Assembly (NCBI GenBank): GCA_009760855.2
Contig: WPIO01000078.1
Location: forward strand, 606,501 to 670,500
Source: Cristatella mucedo
Taxonomy: Eukaryota > Bryozoa > Phylactolaemata > Cristatellidae
Length of the DNA stretch: 64,000 nt
Direction of reading: 5' to 3'
Both the position numbers and the translations under genes were made by a program. How positions within the stretch are numbered: position 1 is the stretch's first letter; each line of letters begins with the position of its first letter. The notes below the pieces were generated by a model. The model did not search any database. It was not told the DNA's origin and saw nothing but the letters and a program-made list of their open reading frames with translations. Shown here one piece after another: positions 21,101 through 34,495 of the stretch.

Positions 21101-24100
21101 TTGCTGGGCGGATGTTGCAGCGTTCACTGTGACGTTTGCTGTGGCAACTAGCTGTGGGGGGGTATCTGAAGCTGGCTCGTAACCCGAATTTCAGCTCTCA
21201 ACTAAAAGCAAAAAATCGGCTCGTATCTCTAAAAACTCGTAAGTTGGCCCACTCGTAAGTCAAGGTACCACCGCAGTTCCTATAGGCCGGTGCACGACAT
21301 TATATATAGGACGGTGCATGACACTGAAGGGATTTATAAAAGGGAATGACAGAACTCTGAATTCTATCAGATGCCCGATGGGGAACCGGTGCAGGTCGGT
21401 GGATAAGTCGTATAATGTGGCAACTGCATCTCGCACGACATACGAGCCTGGCTGCAGCTACGAGACTCGAGTCAGAAGAGAGCACGACATTATGCCTAGC
21501 CTTATTGTGATGTCGTTTGGATTGGTAGGCCGGTGCAAAAGAAGGAAGGGACACAACAGTATGCGGTCTCTTCATACTAGCACACGATCAGCAGCTCACA
21601 CCATCACTATATACCTACTATCTGTTCATTTGAAGCATAGATTTAATTAGCAATAACTTTTGGCTATTGCTTCTCTTGCAGCAAAAACAACGACACTACT
21701 ATTATAAGTGAAACGAAAGCAAAACTGTCCTAAGAACATTCGTGCAGCATATGGCAAGCTCAAGTTGCACGGCAAACCTGCACACACGATGCAAACCGGT
21801 TATACACTTGGGACATTTTTAATGAAAACAGAATTTCGAACGTTGAAAGCATACCGAATGAATAGCATCATCTAATAAATTCAAACACAAATAAAACAGC
21901 ACATAGCAACCGACTTATCCAAATGAGAATCCTTTTACCAACGAAAGAATTTAGACCTAAAAACTATGAATGAATTGTGTCCTAAAAGAATTCATGGTGC
22001 AGCCTAACCGTATTCATGGTAAACCTGGGGCACAGTCATCACCAAAAGAACCGAGTCTCTCGGCATTATTCAGGAAATAGACTTGAGCAAACATACCTAT
22101 ACTGTCATTTAATAGCATCAATACGATATTATATTAAAACGACAATTTACAGGATTACTCTACCGGTGATTCATAAACTTCTTGTCAGAGAAATAATTTG
22201 CTTTCGGCACATAACTACCATTACAATACTGTTGTTTCTCGGCCACCTCTTTGTTACCACAGCATTTTTACTTTTTTTTATTGTGAATTGTTTTCTAAAC
22301 AGTCGAAACGCATTTAAAAAAATTCCTCCTTCCAGCTTTTTGAAAAAGTAGAAATGACTATGCTGCCACCGCCAGCCTTGCCCCAACCCTGCCTGAAGCC
22401 TTCCCGCTACAACTCTTTCTCCCCCCCCCCAAGCCTCCCTCCTTATAGACTAGCAGTCCATAGAGCGCTAGAGCGGTGCAAACAAATTCCGTCCCACATT
22501 AAAAACCTGTAAAGAACTCCTACTGGACGTAGAATTTTGCTGGGCAATAATAGAAAAAAACGTCCGAGGGGGGAATCCTCTCTAAATCACCAGGCCCTTC
22601 GTGGGTGAGCGTTTGCAATTTAATGCCAGCCCACATGCATCCTGGCACAACAAATCCAGACAAAGAGATAATGCACAATCATCATCCATTACCAAGTCTG
22701 GCGGGCGTCTTGATCACTTCCGGCTTGTCGTAGAATGCTTGGCAGTCGACTTTCTTGGCGGAAGAAGCCACTCTCCTGCCATCGCTGCTACCGTACATCG
22801 CCTCAGGCTCCACTCGGTGCAACGATGGCGGTCGGGTGGCCGCACGAGCTTCACGATCCGCACGAGCTCGCATGGCGGCAGCCGTGAGAGCGGCGGCTGC
22901 ACGGATTGTAGCGGCACTGAAGCCAGCCGAAGCAGCTGCTGCTGCTCTGGAAGCTATGGCAGCTGCAGCTGATGGATCAGCGGCAACGAGAAAAGTAGCA
23001 ACTCTGCTCGCTGTGACAGGCTGGGCAGGCACGGCAGTGGCAGCGGTTCCTGCAGCTGCTTCTACCGCTGCTGCAGCAGTCGCCTTGCAGTCCGAGGTCG
23101 CAGAGACAGCTCGGCCGAGCGCCGCCTGCGCGGGCTCTGTCACGTGCGTGGCAGGTCTCTGAGCAGCCACTGCAGCAGCGCTGTCCACGGGCACAGCAGT
23201 GGCCTCCAACGAGGAGGAGGACACAGGCTGGCCCACCGTGGCTGCGGTGGTGCAGCTCGAAACGGCAGCAGCAGCGACAGCCACGACCGAAGCGACGTCA
23301 CATCCGTGACTCGAAGCCTGCCCGCTTGCCATCGCCGTGCTGCCATGGAGAGCAGCATTAACATCCGCTGACGAAGACGACGCCGCAGCCTCGCATGAGG
23401 CGGCTGCAGGCACGCTCGCAGAGCTGAACGCCGACCCTCCAGACGCATTGTCGTGGCCTCCAGCTGCTGCAGCTGCGTCCAGCAGCCGAGCGTCGGGCTT
23501 CACTGTGGGTACTGGGCAACAGAGGTCAGGGATGCAAAAACTGCTCGAGCTAGCAAGCAAGTTGGGCACACAAGGTAGACACACAAAAATAGCAAGTAGA
23601 CACAGAAAATGGCAACAGGTAGGCAAAAAAAGAAGAAAATAATCCTGTCAGTCTCTGCACAGTATTCTCTGCCACGTCTGTTGGTCTACTGCAACGGGAG
23701 TGTCGCGATACATGAGCAATCATCGGAAGAAGCAAGAAAACAGATCCAGACTCACGTGGCTCACGGCAAAAATTCTTCAAAGTGTGGAACGATATGCGCT
23801 GCTGGACGGGGTGAGTTTTTGGTAAGGGCGTCAAAAATAATAATCAATAATAATAAGACATGGATCGAGAGCAAAGAAAGAAATCGCTTGCATAACTTCA
23901 GAGAACATGTGAGAGATCATTAGACGGGCATGATAGGGAGAGGAAGGGGAGAGAGAAGAGGGTGGGAAAGAGCAGGAAGAGGTCGAAAAAAGAAGAGAGG
24001 TCGAGAAAGAGAAGAACTGGAAGAACTGGAGAGTGAGATAAGAAGAGGGGAAGAGTGAATGACAGAAGGAAAGAAAGAAAAGAAAGAGATTAAGAATGAG

Positions 24101-27100
24101 ACATTTTTTTCAAATAGGAAGACAGAAAACTCATAAACCAAACAGACAATATCCAGAAAGTGAAAAATGATTCGTCGTCTTATAATTTTTTTGGGGGGTC
24201 TCACTGGCAAAACTCCAGCTTGCTTGTGAAAAAAAGTCTGTTGCAGGATTTTCCGAACTTCTGGGTGTTTCGAGTTAAGTTTCGAGTTAACTACATCAAT
24301 GAGTATCGAGGCTGTCGGTAGAATCTGCATCAAAATCACCAAGACCTGCATTGTAAACAGATTGAAAAAAATTCTGAGTATCAATACTTTTAAAATTGCA
24401 TTGCATGACAAACCCGATGATGCCGTGCTCATACGACGAAACAGGACTAGTAAACGAGATTGAGCACTCATCCCAGACAGTAAGTGGGCATACAACATGG
24501 TCCCTAGGGCTGACATTCTTTCTTATCTCGAGATACAGAACGCGGCCACTAATATGAGCTGGATGACAAACGTGTTAGTCCAAGCCGAAAGTCTCGAGAG
24601 AGTCAAGAAATGAGAGCACATCCGATAGTGGCCAGAGGTCATCAACGAGAATGCTTATTTTTGCTGCCTAAAACTCGTTCTGATAGTGGCTTGCTCAACA
24701 TGCCTCAGTAATGAAGTGATAATTGTGGACTCCTCCCAGCCGTTACTAAGGTTCCTGCCCAACTCCACTAGTCGCCTGCCCTCCTGCCCGGCTACATGCC
24801 GTTTAGCCTGCACATCATTTAATCGGTCTTATATGCAGTTAGTGCATCTCTTCAAAGGCATGAGAACACCCATAAGTGCACCATCTACTTGTGCCTGCAT
24901 TCGTGGTCGCCCAACAAATACTAGCCATGCAAGCTGAAGCTTCAAGTCTCCAAACTGGCCTCCAGTAGGCATCGAACGGCTTCTCAAAAACCGCTTCTTA
25001 AATGGTTGTTTGACTTAAAACCAAAAGGGCTACTATTGGCGACCGGGTTGTCCAGGAGAAGCGCAATATACTTCTTCTGACCGAGACATGGATGAGGTCT
25101 GCCCTGGTGGCTGCTAGCCTGAGAGAGCTCCATACGTTTTCTCATTCTTTCAGTCCCTCCGGTAAAGCTGTCGTTGTTGCAGATCGCTTGGCAGCTTTAC
25201 GCTTGCAGCTTTTCGCATAGGTCCATTCCCGCCATTGGAATCAGTTGCCATAAAATTCTCATCGAAGACATCTCACAGTTGTGATCTAACGATCACGTTC
25301 TGGCCATCTAACCTGGTTATTGGAGTATTTTCTCTTACGACCGTACGAATTATTATTACTAATACTTTGCTTCATTTTGCACTGCTTCAGACTACCAATC
25401 TCTAGATGCTGGGATTCTCCCAACATTCCACTCAGTATGCCAATTGGAAACAGAAATAGCTTATAAGAAACCCTCCTTTGGCACCCACGACACCATTCCT
25501 GCAACAACCAAGGTAAACCATTTAGTCGAAGGAAAGAGTGCTGAATAAATATCGTTCATTTGTATAGTACCCTAAGAGAACTTGTCGGGTCTGGTCGAGC
25601 TTGGTGCAAGCCCTGCTGTTAGCTCGGCCTTTCAAACTTAGCTTCAGATTTCATTTTGACAAGAGCCAAATACAACAGCACAGAAAGTATTGCAACACTA
25701 TACCTCAAACGAGCGATTGCACAAGCTAGCTTTTACATTAGCATTTATGTCAAATCAAGTAATGGAAAGCTTTAAGTTTAGTTTTAAGTTTAGCTTATCC
25801 AAGCAAATTCTTAACGTATATAAGTCAAGAACACGACCAGCTTCCCTAGGCATTAAACACTTAGGCCTCAAATCCTTTGGAGACCGTGCATTTAGTTCAA
25901 ATGCTCCCAAAGCCTGGAACTCCCTCCCGACCTGCGTCAGAACATCCCCTGACCTGACCACATTTAAAAGGAACTTAAAAACACACCTATTTAGGACAGC
26001 ATTTAGTGGGTCCCTGTGATTCGTCTTTCACGTGCTTATGCGTGCTGACACTGTGCATGCTGCCACTAACCACACTTGCATGCTGACCCTGTGCATGTCA
26101 CCCCTAACCATGTTATTCATCTTGTTTGTTTTTCAAGCATGATATTACTCACCATTCCATCATGTTTCCCTTTGCAGCAAATGTAAAGCGCCTAGAAAGA
26201 GATTAAGTTCTCTGAGGGCGCTTTATCAAGTACTTTATTATTATTACTATTATTATTATTATTAGGCAGAGAAGGAGCTACTTGCCACTGCTGGTCTTGT
26301 TTGCTCGGTATCTACGTATGGCACCTATCTATACACATCCTCCTTACATGCACAATCTCTGAATACACATATGCTTGGAAATTTCCTCAACCGACAGTTT
26401 CTGCCAGCCGTTAAACATAATCATCTCAAACGCACATGTGCATAATTTATCCGGCTGGGATGCTACTTGGCTCAAGCATCAGGTGATTTTTAAAGCCTTT
26501 AGGTCCTCTTCTTGTAAGCCAAGCCTAAGAAAACTTTCCAGAGTGGCTTTGATCGGTGAATTACGGCGCTTCGAATGAATATCTAGGAATTCAAAACTGC
26601 CACAATGACATCCACTAACCGACCACCGTAACGCCGTATTCTATTGGTAAGGATAGGGATAGTTGGTCGGTAGCCAAGGAGTGCCTGTCGTAACTCAAAC
26701 GGCATTAGATACACAGCACGAGTTTGCATAGTAACAGCAGAGCTGGCTGAAATACTTTGAATGAAACATACACCCAGCAAAACTACGAACTGCTTACAAT
26801 CATGTAACCGACGGCTGGGGCCTAATTTGGCAGTTCTGGTAGCCCTAAGGAGTTCTTGGCCCAATACCTGAATCTCTCTTGGGTAGTGCGTGAACCTGAG
26901 TCTCCATTCTGGCGTGATCCCGGCTGCTGCTATCTGCATGTGATATCTTTGGGCTAATGGTGAGCAAGAAATGGTACAAATGGGCTCACTCGAGCTGCAT
27001 CCGGTCAGGTGACCGTCTGTGTGTAAGCACATTCTCTGAATGAAATCGTCGGATGGAGGCTATAGAAAGATTTTGCTTATATATTTTGTATTAGCGCCCA

Positions 27101-30100
27101 CCTATCTCAATTGTGTGATTACTAGACTGCAGAACTTACAATAATAATAATAACAAGCTGTTTTGTCCATTCTTTTGCAATCCCATATTCCTTCCAGTCA
27201 CCAACTCTGGCACATAGTTTCCAGCCATCCTGTGCTATTACTTCCATGCTACTCACGTCCTCGAATGCCCTCCTGACTCAGCTATACTTCTCACTTTTTT
27301 TGCATGAGATAAAGTCTTTTAACTACTGTAGGCCCACCGATGGAGATAGATATTGTCAGTCAAAAAAAATCCTGGTGCCACTAATTCTCAGTTTTTTGGA
27401 CTTTCCAGAGCACAAACCAAAGTAACGGCACACCTGGTAACACTGGCCAACAAAGTCCTATCCATGTGCATCCCCTCGGGTGGCTACGGTAGTCCCACTC
27501 ACAGACTTGTAACAAAAAAGACCGGTACAATAAGATTGCCTTCGTCGGTAGATTAACCATTTTTAAGCCAGTGACATCTTTAACGACTTCCCAACGTTTG
27601 TAGTGGTAACCTGCGTTGAATTTCTTCTCACTGCTCTGTAGTGCTAGCATAACACCTATAGCGCAGCCGCCCACCCAGTACCCATACTTTCGGCTCGGAC
27701 ATGCATAGCTACGAAATGCTGGGCCCAAAATACTGCCGTGACTATAATATTAATAATAATAATGCACTTGATAAAGCTCCCCCAGAGAACTCAATCTCTT
27801 TCTAGGCGCTTTACATTTGCTGCAAAGGGAAATGCAATTGAATGGTGAGTAATATCATGCTTGATAAGCAACATGTTAGGTGGTGGTGCAACGTCACACT
27901 AAGGCCATACATACCAAAACCAAATGTGTCTGTTTGCAGACTTTCAATAAATATTTTCACTTGCTGCGTGCAACTCCAGTACGCCTGGCATCGTAGAAAA
28001 TTCTCACATTTCCCGAACCGAGTAGTAGCCATGGCACCTGCCGCGATACTGGGAGGATTTTTTCTACTGAGTATACATACTCAAACCTTGGCATATTACA
28101 TCAGCCAGACTATAATAATAATAATAATAATATTGCACTTGATAAAGCGCCCTCAGAGAACTTAATCTCTTTCTAGGCGCTTTACATTTGACTGCCTAAA
28201 TATATTTGATGGTTCCTGAATTATGCTGACTAGAAAACCGGTTAATTTACAATCTGTGCTCAGACGGCACAAAAAGCCCAGTTCACGTATAATCAGTCAG
28301 TTGGACATGGAGTTTTGAAGAGATTTGTACGGTATGTCTGGTGCTGGACAGCTGTAACCCTCCGAGGCTGTCTGTTAAACAGACTGTTCTACTCTAAGGA
28401 CATGGGCTTGCTATATTAAGTTACGGGTGCTATTTATGACTACTGTGCTCAGCTTCCGTCAAAATCTTCGGAATGGCATGCATCGATGCATGATCTGCGA
28501 CTCATTAGCTATGCTTTGAGTGCCAGCTTTACAAATATTTGTCGCCCACAAGCACTAGCAGTAGCACTGTTACGAACTTGATGCCTAAGGGCAGAAGCCG
28601 TTACAGCAAGGTTTTAACAATACCTAGAGACTCAATATAAAACACTTCTCAGTCTTCAACCAACAGAGAAGCAGCCAGGAATCCCAACCAACTGGACAGC
28701 ATTTAGCAGGTCCCTGTCATTCGTCCTTTATGCGCTTATGCGTGCTGACACTACTGCATGCTGCCACTAACCACACTTGCATGCTGACCCTGTGCATGTC
28801 ACCTCTAACCATGTCATTCTTGCTCTTCATCAAGCACGATACCACTCACCATTCGATCGTGTTTCCTTTGCAGTAAATGTAAATCGCCTAGAAAGAGATT
28901 GAGTTCTCTGAGGGCGCTTTATCAAGTGTATTATTATTATTACTACTACTAACTGCTCACGAGGAAAGACAGCACAGCAGAAGCAGAACAGCAGAAGCCC
29001 CCCCCTTTGGTAATTGGTCGTATGTTACACACGATAAAGGTTCAGAGTACCGATTGCGTGGACAGAGAACACCCCATCGGCTCTCTGAGTGCACGATAAG
29101 AAACTCTCCAGCCTACGTAGCATTCATTAAATCGATTCGGCTTTGCAGAGTTAAAGACAGAGATGTGGGTAGTACTCAAGCTGGTCGGCCCATTTAATAA
29201 ACAGCAATCTTATGACAAGACTCACCAACGGCTTCATGTTCCAGAGCACAAGAATTACTCTTACCTTCGTGGTCTGTCCAACTACTATGTGCTCTAGGTT
29301 CTCTTTCATTCCGAGGTCCTAGAAGTACATCGTTGTGCCACGGCATAGTGACAGGTCAAGAGAGCGCAATGCATAGCAGAACAAGCTGACAGAATAAGCT
29401 AAACTTGCTATCAGCTGCAATTCGATCTATCTGCCCTGCTCCAGCCAAAAGAGTCAATCTTATGAATGAATAAGGTGCAAAAAAGCGAGATGCCAGTTAT
29501 AAGCTGCATAATGTAATTGATTACAGCAACTACCAATCATCTGCCATAGCCGATAAAAAAGAGTCTTAAATTGGAATGCAGCCACCATCTCTCATACAAG
29601 AGCAACAAGAAACACAAAAAAAGCTGAAGCCGACGACTTACTCTTGGCTGCTGTCGGTGCAGAAGACGGTGGCATAGAGACAGGAACTTGGGCAAAAAAT
29701 GCATCCAGCTTCTTGATCAAATTAACAGGTTGGTACCGAGCTAGAACAACAGAATTGCGAATGCTGAGCAGATCCTTCCTTGAATAACGTATGTAGGAAT
29801 GAATAGGGTTCTCTGAAACAATCAGGACAGAGTGAGGACCAGATAGCATAGAACTGACAAGAAAAAAAATACTAGCTGATTAAACAGCCTCTTTTTGTAT
29901 TGCGACAGAAGAGCCTTTTAGGGCTATCACCACTGCTTGCAGTGGTGATAAAGAATCGCCCACCGCAGGAATCAAACCCACGACCTCAGGACCGAGGTCG
30001 TGAAAGCAACCGCCTTACCTAGTGTGCAATCACGGCTCACCACACTTTCTATGCCCATCTGATCAATCATGGAAGCAAGCTATTGGTGTCAAGAAAATAA

Positions 30101-33100
30101 ATGCTACAGCTTAACTCAGGCTGAACAACATACTTATAAAACTACTCAAGTCTTAGCAAGTAATTCCCCAGCACTAGCTTAATCCGATACCAGGTATAAC
30201 TACAATAGACAGCTACAGATCTTACCTGAAACACGACTAGATCTGAACACGGTACAAACAAACAACCTCGATGTGCTTATGCGTGCTGACACTGTTCATG
30301 CTGCCACTAACCACATTTGCATGCTGACCCAGTGCATGTAACCCCTAACCATGTTATTCATTTTGTTTGTTTTTCAAGCATGATTTTACTTACTATTCTA
30401 TTGCGTATCACTTTGCAGCAAATGTAAAGCGCCTAGAAAGAGATTAAGTTCTCTGAGGGCGCTTTATCAAGTGCAATATTATTATTATATTATTATTATT
30501 AGTACAGGGTCAAAGCAGAGGGTAAAACTTATACGATGCAAAATCTATAGCAGGCACCTACACTGGAGCGTATAAGTATCAGCAACCCTTTGTTTATGAT
30601 GAGTAGTAAGCATACGACCACAAGAAACTACACCGAAACACAAAGAACGAATGTACCCACCTAACAAGGCTTTTCACGGTGACGTTTTTCATTAACCAGC
30701 GTATACAACAGAAAAATAAACGACCACATTGTCTGTTTTTGGAGGTACTCAGACATGCAGAGTAGTACGAAAACAACAGTGCACCGGCTATGGTAGGTTT
30801 CTAGCCTCAAGCTATCGCCAATTGGAGTCCTTAATCAAATTGACTGCCTCTACGAAGGGCCAAATGTGGGCTTTGCACCACTCAGGACACAGCAAACTGC
30901 GCAATTCCAATGCACTTTACAACTTGGTGAGACTTCTGCGAGTTATAACCTGAAGATGATGGCTGCGGAAATAATCGTCGATAACGCTATGAAACCTGGC
31001 CCGCGACATATGCAAAGACAGACTGATACAGAGTAAATCTTTAGGCATAATTTAACCTCTGCGAGAGTTCAATCTCAAGCCTGAAGGCTGGTACAGAGAA
31101 GTCAGTTGGTAGAAATGCGATTAAGCATAGACTAGGTGAGCAAGGTATTTTATCTCAGAACACAACAAAGAGACCACCTGTGTTCGTCAAACACATATGG
31201 TGGCTCGTCTGAAGTCAGGGCCACAGCACGCTGGACCTACTGGAGCAAAATTCGAATGGGGCGATGGGAGTAAATTCGCAATTTTTAGAACTGAAATGTG
31301 TGCAATACTTGCATTGTTGCTCCAATAAACGATTCCGATGCTCCCGACAGAAGTAGACGAGAACATTGGCAGCAAAGAGGTCGTGGCCATGGGGCTGCTC
31401 TTGTAGTGGATACCTTTCATTACGTAGCAAGACATCTATTTAGAACTACTGAGAAACGTTACAATACCTAGTGCATTAAGAGTTCGTGGAGATAATTTTC
31501 TTTTCAAACGGGGCACTGCACATGGCTAAGACGTTATCAACACATGCATCTGCTTTTGTCTGCTACACGGTGGAATTAAGTTTAGGATCATGATACTAAC
31601 TAACCTAGGCTCAGACATGTCAGAGCTTATAGCAGCGAGCCAACTTCATTTTAGCACGACAAATGAATATACTTGCACTGAAATAGTGCTTCTATATATT
31701 ACACAAGCTTTTTTGATATGCTGTGCATGATTACAGCAGCCTCCAGCAACGTGTTTTTGTACCCGAGTTAAATTTACGGTGGCCTCACCGATACTTATGT
31801 GCTCAACTGTATATAGGGCCGCATATGCCATATCATGCATTTGGCAAATCACACGTGTCGGTACTGACTGCAATAAGTTGAATACGACGAGGAGTAAGTC
31901 CCGATATATTAGCTTTGGGAGGGATGCAAGGATAAACAATAAGAAGCTAATTGCAGATAGTGATCGTATGCACATGTTTTCAGTTGCCATATAACAAAAA
32001 TAGGCGGCCAGTCAGAGCAGAAACGTTGTCACAATCAAGCTGGCTGTGCAAACAAACATGTCACTTATGGCCAGGGTAGGCAACTGCCCAGATTGACGAG
32101 GCTATCCTAAATAAACAGAGTCTGGCAGTCATGAATTATTCAAGCAAACTAAAAGTGCCATGTACTTAACCACCACGGCAGGTGGTCTCAGACTGACCGA
32201 GGAACAATGAAACTCGCACCCCAAACATGTCTTTTGCAAGCAAAACAGAGAGCTACAAGCAACCTTGAAAAAAACAGCTTTGCAGACTTCGAGGTCGGTT
32301 AGTCCACTGGCTCCGAGTGCATCAGAGCACTAAGAGATACGGACTTTTGTCCGCCCTATTCAGGCTACTGTGTCCTGTGCATCCATTCTTCTTTGTAAGT
32401 GACCTATGGGGTGGGCTCTGAGGTGTAACTACTTGCAGCAGATAAAGAAATAGAAGGAACAGCATCGGCAGTAAGAAGTAGAATGAACAAACGAGGCGGC
32501 GCTCTCCTGCGAAACAGCATCCATGATGATTCCAAGTCTTGTCACCAGGACACTTTACTCACAATAAAGGATAAATCGATGCACTGAGCCGACCAAAAGA
32601 GACCACGATGCCATACCGATTGCAAATCGCGTCTCATTGCCTCAGCTCAGGCCCAGCACAGATTCTCACAGCTGCAGTAATAGCAGTCGTAAAAATGTAG
32701 AAGGGTAAGCAGAAAATCTTATTCGCTGCTGCAGTCGGCAAGCCTGCTTACCGGCAGATTGATGAATTAGCTGCGCACGCCTCCTAAAACAAAACGAGAG
32801 CTTTATGCCAAATGTGGAACAGTAAGATGACAGCACAATGGACCAGTTCTGAGTGATTCACCTTCAACATTCGGCTATAATGAGCACCAGCCGGGGCACC
32901 GACCTGGTATCAGCACCGCTATTGGTACCAGCATTCATCTCATTCGACACTTGCTCATAAGGCCAGACCCGGCTTGCAAATTATTTCTTAGCCTAAACCT
33001 CTATTAAGTGTCATCTGTCCACAGAAGCTGCTGTTGGCCGGTCTTTGGGTTGCACTTATAGACAGGTTTTGCTGAAAGTTTAGCAAACATCCTATGCAAA

Positions 33101-34437
33101 GCGTCACTCGATAAACCGCATTTGTCATAAGCCACACAACTCATTAACATGCACGTAGACTCAGCTTTGATGCTAAGGTCTCTTTAGAAAAACTGGCTAA
33201 TCATATACAGATTCCTGTAATCTACCTTGGTTGCTAGATATCCTAAGTCCAACTCTGAAATTATCACTAAAGAGCTTAGACTCTTCATGCTTGACAAAAC
33301 TGATGAAAACCTCAAGGCTTAACCAATTCCAACCGATCGAATGTGGTTGCCGTGCATAAGCCTATGTGTGTGACTTGACGTTGACATGACTTGACCAGTG
33401 CTCAAATTGTATTACAAAACCAAATCAAGATTGGATATAGTGCACATGTGAATGCATTACTGGATTCTCCCCTAATATGTCTTGCATGTTGATTCCTTGT
33501 GTCATGGTTGCCTACTATGGCTCGTACGCCATAGCAGAAATAACAACCTTGCTTATTTTCAAGCAAGTATGTATCTCAAAACAGGCTAAAGCTTTACAAG
33601 CACCTTTAAAGTTGAGCTTGGGATTTAGGCTTTGGGAGTTTTGGTTTGCTCAAGGTAAATAGGCCTTTGCATGCACTACCTGCCACAACCATGTTGGAAT
33701 CCTGCAATGATCATAATGGCCATATGAAAGAAGATGCTTTCTAATCGGTTAATTGGGATGCTGGCTATAGTAGCCTTCGGCCAGTCAAGTTAAGTGGTCA
33801 GTAAGGAGAAAAGCACAGGCTGTCTGTGTTCAAATATCGGTGATGGGTGATCAGTACAGACACTGTACATCATGGCTGGTAACAACGTGTCCAGTGTCAA
33901 ATGCAGAGCCCTGGCATACCACGATTCACAGACAGGCTCACTTGTGCTGACCATAACGACCTACTGTCCCAAGCATGTTCAGGTCACTAATAATGATTAT
34001 AATAATAGGATATTCCCAACGCACCTTAAGAGAACTAAAACTCTTTCTACGCACTGTACATATGCAACAAAAGTAGCATGTCATTGGACGACAGGCACAG
34101 CGGCAGCACGCATAAGCATAAAAGGTCAATTTACAAAGACAGCAAATGCAATGAAGAACAGGTGTGTTTTAAATATCGTCAAGTTAGAGGATATTCTCAC
34201 CTCGGTCCGAAGTGCCAGGCTATAGGAGAATATCAACTAGAAGCACGGTCTCTATAGGATTTGATGTTGCTTGGCACAGCTGAAAGACTCAAGTAAAAAA
34301 ATAGCAGGTGTCGCGATGTCTGGCCTGATATGGACGCTGCTTATATACACTCGGGCACAAAAAATCCTTGCAGTGTTGCCGTCACTGCTGTGGCCGTTAG
34401 TTCGAAAAAGGAGGCAACCCAGAAACAAATGCATATG

Positions 34438-34495
<58 letters not shown>

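Noticed and set aside
22755-23642. Long plus-strand Ala/Arg-rich frames opposite the PIAS-like exon 4
   Set aside because: Shadows of GC-rich Ala codons; the minus strand has splice sites, matching phases and PINIT homology.
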